DNA of 64,000 nucleotides from Haberlea rhodopensis (GCA_907163345.1 CAJQUN010000003.1:5140108-5204107); one strand, 5' to 3'; counted from the stretch's first letter, positions 9,718 to 23,046 are shown. Notes: a model not told the origin generated them from the sequence alone. Numbers and translations: made by a program.

Positions 9718-11959
9718 AATAATAGGTCGTCCAAAAAACATTTCACCAAGAAAACATCCTATACTCAACAGATAAATTCCAACGTCATAATCAGTGGAGC
9801 CAAGGAGCAGCTCTGGAGCTCTATACCATAGTGTGACGACTCTGCTAGTGAGGGGGAGTTTTGGCTTATTTTTATAAAATTTGCTAACCTGAAATCAACA
9901 ATCTTAAGCACACCATGCTTTGGATCCCCTTCTATCCCGATGCAATATTCCCCCCCTCATGACAATGCTGCAGACCCCCAAGCAATTGTTGCATGTAACA
10001 AACACTTGACCTACAATATTTAAAGGCATCGAAAATTTCATGATTCAAATGTTTTTTGATTCAAAGTAGAGGGGATCTTTTTTTTCGTCTTCTTTTTGTT
10101 TACCTGAGGTTCCGTAAGCTTTCCTTCAAGATGAGCGATAATCTTGGTTATATCTGAAGGCATGAAACTGAAAACCACGTAGAGACTATATTGCATTCTT
10201 GAAGTGGCTACTCCTTCAAGCATGATGATATTGGGATGATCAAGTTTCTTCAGTATAATGGATCTGTCTTGCCATGAATTTCACACTTGCGGGTTATGAT
10301 AACCTTCTTTAAGGCAACCATCTTTCCTGTATTCTTTTCCCTAGCCCCTGTACACGTTGCTGTACGTTCCCTTGCCTACCCTAGCCTACCTGCAAAAATA
10401 GAATTCTATAAACCATATGCTCTATGATGTGATAAGTAACGAAATCAAGTATCGCAGAAGAACTTCTATCAGTACAAATTGATAATACAAACTCCTTCAT
10501 CTGCAGGCATCGAATTTGTTATTGTTAGAAATGAAAAATATAGTACCAAATTTGATTCTTTTAAGATAATGATTTTATTGTTCAAAAAAATATCTAATAC
10601 CAACCAATATAAAAAGAGAGAGAGATTGCAATCTAAACTAAAAGAGATCAATAAGAATTTTAGCTCAATGCTCATTAGTTGTACATATAAGCCTACATAA
10701 TAATGTTTTGTTTTGCATCTCTATTCATTATATTTGTAGTGATTCAAAGTTCAATGATTACCTTTTGCAAGCTCATCATATGAATCAGCAGTCTTTGGAA
10801 CCAATGCCAGCCAAAGCATCTTTCGGGACGTTTTCGACTAGCCATCGAGGCCATCCTCCAACGAGCTCATCGGCAGCTATCTTCCTAACCAATATCCTCT
10901 GTGATATGCTTCAACCACCACCGATACGTCTCACTTTCCGTGCTGATCTTCCTCTATCCTCCATCACCAACTGAAATGACCGCATTGTTAGCTTCACCAC
11001 CACCCTTTACTGAATCATTAACATTTAGACTTTCTCCGTTTTCAGGCCTTTTAACATGAGATCCGTACTCAAGTTTCAACTTATCGAGGCCACCCCTTCG
11101 TGTGCTGTAGGTGGTAGTCCCTTTGACTTGAACACACCCCATGTTGTGTGTTTTGAGCAAGATTAATATGAAAATACTTGGAAGAAGACAGATTTGGTGT
11201 CAATAACTTGAGGCCGGCATTTTGCGTAAAAACAATAGAGTTAGATAACACTGTGCATTCCCAATGAAGTGGACGTTATTTTCAGCCTAATACAATCCAA
11301 AAATTACAATTCTTCGCACACGTTTTGTAACTATTATTTGTGAATGTTAGATTACTACTTAATATACATACTATAATTTTCAACTTAATACTGAATAAAC
11401 GTCTAGACTCCCTAATGGACCAATGACATGCTATCACTAACCAAGCATGGCATCTAATATAAAAACATTTATGAGAAAAACAAAACTATACATGAATCTC
11501 TTTTCAATATAACCTAAACAAATTTCCATGTCCGAAAAGCCGAAAATGGAATCAAGCATTATCCTAGTAGTTGTACTGTAAGGAAGTTACCGTGTATGCT
11601 TGAATCAGGTGTTAGAAACTCGTTCCTTGCATATTTACTGGTCTCGACGCATTGAAATCCCAAAGTAGTTGTAAAAATGAATAACAAAATCACTTGGAAC
11701 TATATGCAAAGAGTATTTTTCATGCAACAATTCATGAACAAGAAAACATAGTAAAGTACTAGATTAAATACAAACATGAAAAATAAAACAATATAAGATA
11801 TAGTCAAGCTAAACACAGCTTCAATTTGGTAGTATCAACTGGTTATTCTAGTCACACGCAGTGCGACCAGGCTCTTTACAAACTTCAACTTTCACATGTA
11901 TTTTTGTTCATACGAAGTTCAGGGGGGTAGTTTTTCGACTACAGAATGCAGATTGGGTT

Positions 11960-14900
11960 TCAGCAAGGAGAATCATGGCCAGGGCTATCAGGATGCATAT
12001 CCATTGAGGAGTCGTTGGAACTAGGAGGATTTGGATCTCGGGTTTGGTTACCACTGTTCGACTGGTGATAATGTTGGAGACTACGACGTACAGGACTAGA
12101 TAGAGCATTTGAGAAAACGGAGTTTTTAGTCTGGTCTGAGATGCCTGAACGAAATCCTTGTCCTATAATTGCTGGACCAAATGCGTTAACAGATAATGCA
12201 GTGGCTCCCGGTACTGCACTTTGAGACTGTTGATGATGCTGTAATGGCAGCCTCGGCGATGATGGAGGTTCATCGGTTCCACAATCGAGCTCATTCTGCA
12301 AATTTGTAGAATGTCAGGAGTTCCACAAAAAGTAAAAAAATTACATCTTACAATCCAGTGTATCAAAATTCTCTGGTCTCGAACAGCTATATCCTCCATT
12401 TTAAACTACAAAAGCTGGTACTACAGGAAAACAAAAGAAAGAACTGAAATGGAAGATGAGAAAAGGAACAAAACGAGGGGAACTGGAGACGAGAGCTAGA
12501 GCTAGAGCCAAAACGACTCAGAAGAGAAATTACATAATATGTCAAATGTACCTATTAACCATCGAAATTATGAAATAACAGTTGGGTTTTCAGAAATACA
12601 GCTTGCCATGCATCGATATAATTCAACAACTTAACAACCAAAAGAGTAGCATTGGAAAGAAATACTGTTATATAGCTTTTTTTCTGCCTCTACAACATTT
12701 TCAACCTGTTGCATATGATACTGAATTGCTAAGCTTCTCAATCACCCACCATGCCAATCATATCAAACCCTAATAACCCAAGCCTGCTTTCCAAAACAGA
12801 TTTTATAAGCAAAGACCATAAGTTCAATTAAGCCACAGACCTTCTTGTCAACTACTTCTCAACAGAATATGTATGACCCTAGGTTTTTTGCATACAAAGT
12901 GAGATCTCTATGTGTAGTCTGTGTATCAAAATGGATTGGACAAACAGAAATAAAGTTCATGGAATTATCGCACAGAAGTACAGTATCTAATAACAAGGTC
13001 AACAATTCACGAGAAGAACAAATCATCAAAAATAATAACAAGGCAAAGAAAAAGGGGAAGCGCATTTTCTTTCTTTTTATCTTAAACTGATACTTCCATA
13101 CTTGAGATACGAACATATCTTTATGACCACAAAAAGTGAAAATTCATAACACGCAACATAAGTACCCATATAATATTTTCATATGAAAAGATGCAGCAGC
13201 TTAGTATGACCTTTATTCATGAAAAGATTTGACTTGAAACTCATAAAATCACATCTCCTTACTAAAAATAGAATTTCGAGCTTCCAGACTTGCATGAAAG
13301 TTAATTAATTGTTAAAACACCGAAAAATATGTAGACCTCTCCAGATTTGCATCATACAGAAACTTTTAAGAAATTCAAAAAAATGCAAAATAAAGGTAGA
13401 AGATTGAATTATCTAAACACACTGACAATCAAAAAATAAGAAAATAAATTCAACTTCTTAGGGATGCCACACAGGAAATAATTCACAGCATCTAGAAAAT
13501 TACATATGCATGAACCGTTGAGAACTTTGCAGACTGATGATTCTGAGCATACAAGATCACAATCAAACATAGAAATCATGAAAAAAGATAAAATATGACA
13601 TGAAGTCGTCACAGAGGAATCAACTAATTTAAATCAGATCCACTTGTAACAGCACATTGATTGAAACTCGCCCATCTTTACCAGCTTAGTCACAACTCCA
13701 TCCCTGATCAAAACTGAGAATTCCCTCCAGAAACTAGGGCTATGTTTCTGGAACTATTTTCTGAAAATGTACTTCTGAGAAATGTATTGGAGAAATGTGA
13801 TATATGTTCGGCTTTGTTTTTTGAACAAGATTTTTGTTGTGAATGTCTTGTTATGTAAGAATGTATTTAGTTCTGTCACGACATATATTTATAACTTTTT
13901 AATGGCATAGTTCTTTTAATATTTAAAATTATAGCGTACTAAGTTAAAATATAACGTCACTAGAAAAAAATTGGTGTGAAAAAAATTATATTAGAAATGG
14001 ATGAAGATAGATAAAATAAAAATAAAGAAATCTTTGGTTTTATTTTTGGAAATAGAGAAGATGATTATAACAGGAGATCTTAGATTGTTGGCTCTATGAC
14101 TATTACACATTTTGAGTTTTTGGTTAACCTTCTTTACAAGTCAAATTCAGGCCCAGTGGAAACACTAACCTATCAAGTTCATTAAAGCTACAGTGTCAAA
14201 ACTCAACACATCAAACACCAGCAGACAGCTGACACAAATGATAATAAGATGCGCTGTGATCATTCCAACAAGGAAAAAGTGAGCCAACAAAATCACATGT
14301 AGCTGAAGCCATTTCACAATACTACCAAAATGAACAAATAAATAATCAAACAAACAAGGCAATTTATCCTATAAGAATCAATAAAATGCACTCGCGTTTA
14401 TAAGCATAATGATGGTTATATAAACAATTATGCATCACAAATTCACAAACGCAAGAGAAAAAACCTGAAGATATGTGAATATGTCACCGATCGTCACTCT
14501 CAACCCATCTTCTTGCTGTCTCAAAATCCAATTATTAACTTTGTCCTGCGATAAAAGTGAAACAGGTGCTAGCTTCTATCAGTTATTTACTACCAACGCA
14601 TTAATCCATAAAAATATCTTCAACATTACAAATCACACCTGTCGAAAGACCCCAACCGAAAAGCGCTAGACGGACCAACGGCAAGCGCCTTTGTTGGTGC
14701 TTCTAAAATTTCAGTTTTCAAAAACCCAAAATATAATTGTGGAGCTAATATTTGGATAATCATATCTAATGTTGAAAACAAAAAAAATAAAAGATATAAA
14801 TTAATTTTTGGGGAAATTTCAAAATTAATCTCATGGGATATGTGTTTAATCAATAGTAGTCTCAAACGTTTATGACTAATCAAAATTGGTCTCATTAGAT

Positions 14901-15555
14901 ATGATTTTAATCAATAATAGTCTCAAACGTTTAAGACTAATCAAAATTAATCCCATATAATATATATTTAATCAAAAATGGTCCCAAAGCCCCTTTTAAT
15001 TATGGAACTTTTGATAAAACACAATTTCTGGGGATCAATTTTGATTAGCCCTAAACGTTTGGGACTACTATTGATCAAAGTCATATCTTACGGGACTAAT
15101 TTTGAAATTTACCCTTAATTTTGTTTTAAACAAAAAACCAGACTTACTTTAAAAACTTACATCAGGAAAACTATCACCTAGAAAATTGAACTTTGTTACT
15201 GTTACACATTACTAACAATGATACTCATTAAAAAAATTAAACCCAGTATTAACACAATTCACATACACCTCCACGTATTAGCCCCATTTCTTCAATTCAA
15301 TTCTTACAAGCACTTCCTACCACTAAAAATACATATTCGACCAACATGATAAAAAATTAAGCAAGAAAAGAACAGAAAGAGGGCAACGCAACATACCAGA
15401 GCGTGGCGTTCACCGGCCTGGAAAGACAGCCGCTGCTGGTGCATGGCCTGGGTGTAGAGCTGGGAGAGAGAGTTGGCCGCGCCGCAGAAGGTGGTGTACA
15501 TGCTCCGATCCACCTCATCTAGCCGCGTTGCATCTGATTTCCTCTTCCTTCCCAT
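11960..15555 (-). CDS. Conserved plant protein, 3 exons, 191 aa
   Basis: An apparently intact minus-strand gene. Exon 1 is 15555-15397 (53 codons, MGRKRKSDATRLDEVDR..., ending GERHAL) with donor GTATGT. Exon 2 is 14545-14465 (27 codons, from CAG acceptor; DKVNNWILRQQEDGLRV). Exon 3 is 12295-11960 (111 codons plus TGA; begins NELDCGTDEPPSSPRLP). All junctions are phase 0 and GT-AG. I recall the architecture as a plant-conserved family: a basic N-terminus, a helical QLYTQAMHQQRLSFQAGERHA block, SVFSNALSSPVRRSLQHY, and a Ser/Pro-rich tail ending SSMDMHPDSPGHDSPC. Some databases label relatives 'holocarboxylase synthetase', but no biotin-ligase domain is visible, so I would not transfer that name. 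The GRKRK start could be a nuclear-localisation signal (inference). The introns are long (851 and 2169 bp) and contain no ORF of note. Confidence 0.8.
12296..14464 (-). other. Intron 2 of the 191-aa gene
   Basis: A 2169-bp AT-rich intron bounded by CAG/GT at 14465 and AG at 12296-12297. Small ORFs inside have no domain signal. Confidence 0.7.
14809..15114. mobile_element. MITE-like foldback in intron 1
   Basis: A 306-bp element with long imperfect terminal inverted repeats. The left end GGGGAAATTTCAAAATTA is mirrored by the right end TAATTTTGAAATTTACCC, and similarity continues for about 80 bases on each side (ATCAATAGTAGTCTCAAACG on the left, its inverted counterpart at 15052-15076). A third, direct copy of the inner unit lies at 14891-14970. 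The flanks TTAATTTT at 14801-14808 and 15115-15122 form a candidate 8-bp target duplication, which would fit hAT or, with one more base, Mutator. It lies in intron 1 of the 191-aa gene. Confidence 0.7.
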
Positions 15556-15584
15556 TGAAAACAAATTTTGTCAAATTTATGAAG

Positions 15585-15615
15585 AAACCCTAGGTTGGTT
15601 GGTGGAGTATATATT
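15585..15615 (-). promoter_or_regulatory. Candidate core promoter with telo-box
   Basis: Upstream of the ATG at 15555 the minus strand has AATATATAC (15615-15607), a TATA-like element, and then TAGGGTTT (15592-15585), a telo-box typical of plant housekeeping and translation genes. Spacing implies a very short leader. Sequence pattern only. Confidence 0.4.
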
Positions 15616-15619
15616 GCGT

Positions 15620-17783
15620 TTGCTTTTCGGAAGTTACAATGGGAACGCAGGTGACACTTTTTTATACAAACGAGATTTGTGCGGTTCGCGTTGGAAATGC
15701 GACGTGGCGGTGGTACTTGTTATGCATACTAATTTTTTTTTTTTTGGAACTACCGGGAAACCTTTATAAAAGAATAGATTTGAAATTCTTAATTATTAAT
15801 TTATACATTTATTAGCATGGTAACATGATTTTTAGAGAATATAGATGAACGGTTAGATGGTGAAGGTACTCAAAAACTGCAAAATCTAATCACATAGTTG
15901 AATTATCGTAATAAAACTAATAACGAATATCTAACCAACTACCTTGAAAAATAACACCAGAGATGTTGACTATATAAGCAGATAATTGAGAACGTCATGA
16001 AAACTGATAAAGAATCATTGATGAATTTGAAAATGATAGTTCTACTGTAGAGACATTTTCTCATAATGAAACTCTTAAAGCATGGATAATATTGAATAGT
16101 TTTTGTTGAGTTATATACAAAAAGTTTTATGATGTTTAAGAGAAATCGGAGATGAGATTTAAGTTGACATTAATTTCAACAATAAACAAATTGTGAAATA
16201 TTCATAGATTAATAACAAATGTACTATGTATTAAAGAGTCATTATTTATATATTAATTATTAATTTATCAAGTTATCCCCAAGTTGGGATCAACGAGAAA
16301 TATTATTTAAGCGATGCTATTAATTAATCGAGTATTAAATTATTGAGGCTACTGTATTATGCACGACTGAACTCTACCTAGAATTCGTTATGTACAACAC
16401 TGCCATGACTGCTTTTACTTTGGATGATAGAATTATATCGATAAGTTATATTGTGATTATTAGTATTATTAAATAGGATAAGGAATAATGATGGATAAAT
16501 AATAGTATATTTACTTCAAATGATTAAGATTGATATTGTAAGTCTCATAGATAATGAATTATTATTTTGCTCCAAATCCTTGTTAATAACATTATTTATT
16601 ATTATTGTAAATTTCATTATTTTAAATATTATTAACAAAAATTCTGATAGAAATTATTATAATAAAACAAGTACAATCCTTATTTTAATATTATTAATTA
16701 AAAATTATTATTTTAAATTAACTAGAATTCATCCTTAATTTTATTAATAGTCATTATTATTATTATTAACAATAACGATAGAGAAGTGTTTTCTACTTCC
16801 AGCCAACCAATCCCAAGTAAGATAAATATCCCACCAGTTTTACGAGATAATTTATCAATTGAAAACAATATGTTTATGTCATGATTAATTGCTCTATGAT
16901 TATTAATAATAAATCCATTACAAGTAAACAAGATAATAATAGTTAATCTTAGAAATATTTATCGAAGTAAACTCAGCCTATAAGTACATCAAATTCTTCT
17001 ATTCAATTAAATCCATCTTCCAAATTATAAAACTGCCCCTATTATACAAAAATATTTATAAATTGTCACAAACTAGTGACAATTTATTACAAGAAAAGGA
17101 CACATACTTTTTTTTAATATAATTACGAATTGTTTTACATGATATAACCCGAAAAGTATAAATCAAAACTATCTATATTCCGCTAAATAAATACAAATTA
17201 CTACAAGATAATTATAAATTAGCACATTAAAAAATTACAACATGTGCTAATTTAAAAAATGAAAATTGACCAAGTAAAATTAAAATTACAAGATAATTAT
17301 AAATTAGAGACGAAAATTGAATTTTTAAAAGATGTCAAATAAAGCCACTAGTTACACATTAACCAAGTACAACGCTCATTTGAATGAGGAGATTTGATTT
17401 GAGAATGGATTTGAAACTTGGATTTTATATGACACCTATCTTATATATATTTCAAATCCAGCATAATTATCATTACATTTACATTAACTAGTAAATAGTT
17501 GGATTTGAAATACATCAAATATTCATCCAAACAATTAAATGGATTTGAAACCAAATGCACCCTTACGGTTAGGAAGACCATAAGTAACCCAACGGAAATA
17601 GAATTCTCAGAGAGCGTAGAAATGAAAGTTCAGAACTTGGAGACTAGAGAACTTCAAAGAAAATCACCATATAACAAGTCTTCATAGCAGACATCACAAT
17701 GCAATAGTTGCAGAGTTAAGCACACATGGCACAAAGTAGAACAAAGTACTTTTTTCCAGGCAAGTTCAAATTGTTCAGATGAA
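15620..17783. other. Intergenic, very AT-rich
   Basis: No gene seen. Dense ATT/TTA runs at 16500-16750. Sequence at 17380-17565 has scattered complementary GGATTTGAA/TTCAAATCC motifs that suggest a decayed MITE, but I could not define its ends. Confidence 0.45.
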
Positions 17784-17788
17784 CATGT

Positions 17789-18342
17789 TATTGTTAAAAT
17801 TTCTCGCAAAATGTATCTCAGGAATCAAATAAGAATAGCTTCAAAATAAGTTTTATGTCGAGGCGAGATTTGTAATATCCGTCATTAAGACAATATTGTC
17901 CCGCTATGGTCTAACGGTTTGCTATGGCAATTTGTCTCCCAAGATACAATGACTAATGACTTGTGATAGGAGCGCTCCAAATCACAAGTCCTCGAACCAC
18001 AAAGGTTCAAAGCACTTAATTTTATGAACGACAAATGCTCTCAAATTTCACTAAAAATATGATGTTGATTTCGAAAAACTGTATTTGAAACAAGTGGGGA
18101 TATGTGATATATATATTGAACCAAAAATCAAGTCCAAAGAACACCATTTGGAGGCAATATTTGGCCAAAAATAACACCCCAAACGTGAATGGACATACCA
18201 TTTCACAAAACAGATACAGTGCTCGATCGATCGAGCAAAGTTCTCGATCGATCGAGCTACTGTTCACAAGACCCGAAATTTTTCTGGTCCGCTCGATCGA
18301 TCGAGCAAGTTATTTTAATTCATATATGCACGTTTTCCAACA
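17789..18342 (-). repeat. 3' LTR with CGATCGATCG palindromes
   Basis: 554 bp. Left end TATTGT (expected TG is TA), right end CCAACA. It contains palindromes of the form CTCGATCGATCGAG at 18222-18235, 18243-18256 and 18292-18305. Confidence 0.85.
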
Positions 18343-18929
18343 ATCCCCCACATGAATTAAATTAATGGATGTATGCAATTGAGTGCTTTGACGAACTATT
18401 ATGGCATCTGGAGAGGTAGCTTGCGGCTTTGAATCTTCCGTAGTAGTATTCAATCGGATTTACTTGACTTAATAGTGAACTTATAGTCTTGAACTATTTA
18501 ATCGTTGGTGTAAACCAAGACAATTGATCCCACACCATAACAATTCTAACCTCCGTGTTGGTTTCTTACGGTTGTGTCCGTTTCGGCCACGGACCACGCT
18601 TGGTTTCATAAGTGCTTTCCATTCTTTGAAGCAGCCACACTTCGCACTTACGTATGTGATATCCTAGAATAGTATCCCGATATACTCCAACATATTCTAA
18701 TATGTCTTAGGAATCATTAACGGCATTTTGCCTATCATCGTACCCTTTTTGCAGGCTACACCCCTTCTCATAGGAATGGGTCGGAGATTAATTCTCCAAG
18801 GTGTTTAAACAATCTTGTAGTTTGGTTGTCCCTTTTGAACCTAGATCTTGGGATCTACAGTCACATAGGTTGGGTATCCACCACAAGATTTTGATTATAG
18901 AGTTTTAATCACATTCCCCTCGATAAACT

Positions 18930-20940
18930 ATATACTTGATTTCTAGGCAAGCCTTTCGTGAGCGGATCTGCAATATTTTTCTTTGCTTCACGTAGTCAAT
19001 GGACATAATGCCATTTGAGATCAACTATTTAATAGTATTGTGTCTACGACGTATACGTCTAGACTTACCATTATACATGCTACTCTGTGCCCTTCATATA
19101 GCAGATTGGCTATCACAATGTATTTTAATTTCAGGCACAAGTTTTTCCCAACAAGGAATTTCTTCCAAGAAACTTCTAAGCCATTCAGCTTCTTCTTCCG
19201 CTTTATCCAAAGCTATGAATTCAGATTCCATAGTGGATCTAGCAATACAAGTTTTCTTGGTAGATTTCCACGACACTGCAACCCCTCCAATAGTAAGCAC
19301 ATAACCTCTTGTCGACTTGGAATCTTGAGTGTCCGATATCCAATTTGCATCACTGTATCCTTCAAATACAACATGATATCTTGCATAGTACAATCCATAG
19401 TTCAGGGTGTATCTTAAATATTTAAGTACCCTCGTCAATGCCTTCCAATGGTCATTATTTGGATTGCTCGTGAATCTACTTAGTTTGCCAACCGCATATG
19501 CAATATCAGGACGTGTACAGTTCATGAGATACATGAGACTTCTAATTATCCTTGAATATTCTAATTGCATGACAGGATCTACTTTGTTTTTAACCAAATG
19601 TAGATTCGGGTGTGTTTTTTACAGACGACGTATCATTCGTGAGAAATTTCTCGAGTATTTTCTCAACATAATGAGACTGCGACAATACTCGTCCTTCGGA
19701 TATCTTGGAGATTTTAATTCCAAGTATCACATCAACTTCACCCATATCTTTCATTTCAAAATGTTTTATTAACATTTTCTTTGTCCCGTTGATGATTTCT
19801 AAGTTGCTTCCCATTATGAGCATATCATCAACGCACACTCATACTATTACATATGCTTTAGGCGTGTTTTCATATACACGCATTTGTCGCACTCATTAAT
19901 TTTGAAACCATTTGACAACATAGTTTTGTCAAATTTTTCATTGCCATTGTTTTGGCGCTTGCTTAAGCCTATACAATGACTTAACGAGTCTACACACCTT
20001 TTTTCTCTTGTCCGGGAACAACAAACCCCTCGGGTTGTTTCATATAAATTTCCTCCTCAAGTTCCCCATTGAGGAATTATGTTTTTACATCCATTTGATG
20101 TATCTCTAAATTATTAGAGCAACGATATCAATGATCACTCTAATGGACGTAATTCTCGTGACTGGTGAATATGTATCAAAGTAATCAAGGCCTTCTTTTT
20201 GTCTATATCCCTTTGCCACGAGTCTCGCCTTGTACTTATCAATTGAACCATCGGACTTATATTTTCTTTTAAGAATCCATTTGCATTATAATGGTTTACT
20301 TCCAATTGGAAGGTCTACCAATTCCCACGTGTGGTTTTGCATTATGGATTCTATCTCGCCATTAATAGCCTCTTTCCACATAGGAGCATCAGGGCTAGAT
20401 AAGACGTCACTAACCGATCTTGGTTCATTGTCCAACACATATGTCATGAAGTCAGGACCATAAGTCTTAGCCACTTTGGTTCTCTTGCTACGTCGTGGTT
20501 CTACTTCCTCAATAGAGTCATGGTTAGTATCTTCATACACCATTTTCTTAGGGCTCATTTCCTTGTTAGTTTGTAAGGAATACTTATTCAAAAAATACCA
20601 CATTTCTTGATTCCATGATTGTACCTTCATGTACATCACTTATTTCAGATTTATGTACTGAAAATCGATATGCACTACTATTGTTAGCATAACCAATAAA
20701 TACACAATCTATTGTTTTAGGCCCGATTTTTACTTGCTTTGGTTTTGGTACTTCTACCTTAGCCAAGCACCCCCACACTTTCAAGTATTTGTAGGAAGGC
20801 TTGTGACCTTTCAGGAGTTTCATCCTTACTTTTGTGTGGTATTTTGTTTAGAATGTAGTTGGCTGGCAGGATTGCTTCCCCCACAACTTCGGGTAGTAAC
20901 GAAGTGCACTGGCGTTCAAACTTTCGTGTTTCAAGTTCTA
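18930..20940 (-). pseudogene. copia integrase-end, RT and RNase H remnant
   Basis: Minus-strand pol remnant. The integrase C-terminus lies near 20890-20830, then VWGCLAKVEVPKPKQVKIG at 20823-20584, the RT start (WKEAINGEIESIMQNHTWEL) at 20639-20286, the palm at 19838-19590 (CVDDMLIMGS, where the usual YVDD has cysteine for tyrosine), and RNase H at 19597-19094 (MDCTRPDIAYAVGKLS; GYSDANWISDTQDSKSTRG; MESEFIALDKAEEEAEW). Frame changes separate every block, and stretches between 20286 and 19838 are broken. Confidence 0.85.
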
Positions 20941-21712
20941 AGCGTTATAGATGTGATGCCCCGAAATTAATTAATTGCAATCTGGGCATTAATTATGTTT
21001 ATATGATGAATTATGTTGATAATTGATTTATGTGTTGAAATTAATTATCATGTTGAAATGCTTAGTCACATGGTAGGTGTGACCCGGGGTTGCATTTCAG
21101 GGTGCATGTTATGCATGTTGGAAAATGGGGTGTTAACATGACTTATTGTTTTGGTTGTTAATTATGAGGAAGATATGAAGTTAGTGGAAGTTTGTTGCAT
21201 TTTTGTAAATGCTTTTAAAATACCATGTTGGGGTATTTTGTACATCATGTTAAGTTTGGGGTACAATTTTAATTAATCTACACAACCCCTTTTAACCCCC
21301 ACTATACCCTTTTCCCCTTCACTTTACCCTTTTTCACTCTAAATCCCCAAATCACTCCCAAACCCTACCCATTTCCCCATTTTCGAAATCTAGCAAGGAA
21401 GGAAGGGGAGAGCTCCACAAAACCTTTGTTTTTGAGATCTTTGTTAAGATTTGGAGTCTTCAAGAGGTATGGAACCCTTCCTAGAGTTTTGATGATGTTT
21501 GGTTTTGAAATGTGATGATTTTTGAAGTGTTTTAGATGGGTTTGTTTTGGGTGTGTGTTGCATAATGTTGGGGTATGATTTTTGAAGTGTTTTATGTGGA
21601 TTTTAGTGAGTTATGATGATGTTGGTGTTGTAGGAAAGTATTGGTTTTTGAAGGGTATAAGATGGAGCTTGAAAAATGCTCAAAAATGGTGAAAAATCGC
21701 GCACCAGCAGGT

Positions 21713-21840
21713 GGCGATCGATCGCCAAAGGCCAGTAGCGATTTACACACCAGGCGATCGATCGCCTCAAATTAAGCGATCGATCGCCGCGAGGCGAACA
21801 GTCAGGCGATCGATCGCCACATTTTAAGCGATCGATCGCC
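21713..21840. repeat. Five GCGATCGATCGC palindromes
   Basis: Five copies of (G/A)GCGATCGATCGCC at 21713-21726, 21753-21766, 21775-21788, 21805-21818 and 21827-21840. Each contains the perfect palindrome GCGATCGATCGC. They are separated by 8-26 bases of unrelated sequence. Confidence 0.9.
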
Positions 21841-22074
21841 GCTGTTTAAAAAGTATAAGATGATGTTTTTTGTTGAATTTTTGGTATTTGGCTATTGTTT
21901 AGCTTCTAATATTGATTTGTATGAATATGTAGAACCATCCCAGGTACCAACAACATCAAGGAGATAAAGTTCTCCAATTTCTCCACTTTTTGGGAATTAA
22001 GGTACGTAAGAAGCGTACGGGCATCGGATGGTAAAACACATTCCTACATTAAGATTATGCCATGATTTCATAAG

Positions 22075-22285
22075 TATATATGATGTTTATGATGATGATT
22101 ATGATAAGTAAGTTTATGATGATGATGTTTATGATGAATGAAGATGATATGATGTTCATGATGATGATCATGATAAGTAAGTTATGATGATGATGTTTAA
22201 GATGAGTAAAGATGATATGATGTTCATGATGATGATCATGATAAGTAAGTATAAGATGATGATGTTTATGATATGATGATGACGT
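22075..22285. repeat. 68-bp tandem repeat rich in ATG
   Basis: About three copies of a 68-bp unit. The phrase GATGATATGATGTTCATGAT recurs at 22143 and 22211, with a diverged copy before. It lies within the gypsy-like LTR. Confidence 0.8.
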
Positions 22286-23046
22286 ATGTGTTTAACTATG
22301 TGATTGAGAATGGTTGAGCGTACTGGTTGTTGTTATGGGAAAGCGAGGAAGGTACTTACCGCTGACATAGCTAGCGAGGAGATTACATCCGCTATCAAGG
22401 TGTAGCGAGGGGTAATCACAGTACCGCTATATGTCGAACTGAGGGGGCCAATTGTTCCGCGGACATAACAAGGCCAGAAACATCCCCATTTCTCAATAAC
22501 ATTGTTAATTATGAGCATATATGTGAAGAATGATTTTAATCATTTATGTCAAGAACTAATGACTATATGCATGACTATGAAACATGGACAACCAAAGTGG
22601 GTTAATACGATTAACCAGGAAATATATGTTACAATTATTTTCATGCATTTATTTATATGCCATTACCTTATGATGCTAAGTAATGATGTACATGCTCATG
22701 ATGGGTTGTTCCTGTAGGTACACTTTTGGACTAAAGGACTAAGGGCCGGGTTGAGGCAATGAGCTAAAAGGAGCATGAATGAACATATGATACATGATTT
22801 TGATAGTCTCTACTCTACGAGTAGTGTAATTCTATAGCTTTAACATTAGTTACCGAGAATGTAATTATTAAGTCTTGAAATTTTATTTTTGGCCTGTAAT
22901 TTTATTAGCTCAAAGCTACAACCGGTGCCCCCAAGAGGTTATGAATGCATGTTTAGTCCATAATATGTTATTAGTTATGATGTTAAGGTAGGAAGACCCT
23001 ACAATAGACTTACAAATCCAAATTAAAGTTTTTATTTCTTGAAAAT

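Larger units (their letters stand above)
7440..11142 (-). pseudogene. CDK-like Ser/Thr kinase pseudogene
   Basis: Minus-strand relic of a plant CDC2/CDK-like protein kinase of the type with an N-terminal MGC myristoylation-like motif. Exon 1 starts at 11142 (MGCVQVKG) and, after a frame change, gives GGWPRWLVENVPKDALAG near 10850, the linker before the kinase domain in this family. Exon 2 (about 10391-10110) has the glycine loop (GKGTYSNVY) and ILKKLDHPNIIMLEG followed by LYVVFSFMPSDITKII, ending at a GT donor. Exon 3 (from about 10020) holds broken remnants of the HRD/DFG region and the APELL-type segment and reaches GRPII at 9718, where a copia remnant is inserted. The kinase frame resumes left of that insertion (EVNIMVKIYSC near 7500-7460). 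Stops and indels occur in every exon. Introns are retained, so it is not a processed copy. Confidence 0.8.

Noticed and set aside
17340..17570. hAT-type MITE with GGATTTGAA/TTCAAATCC arms (similar motif at 51780-51995)
   Set aside because: I could not define ends or a target duplication in either place.
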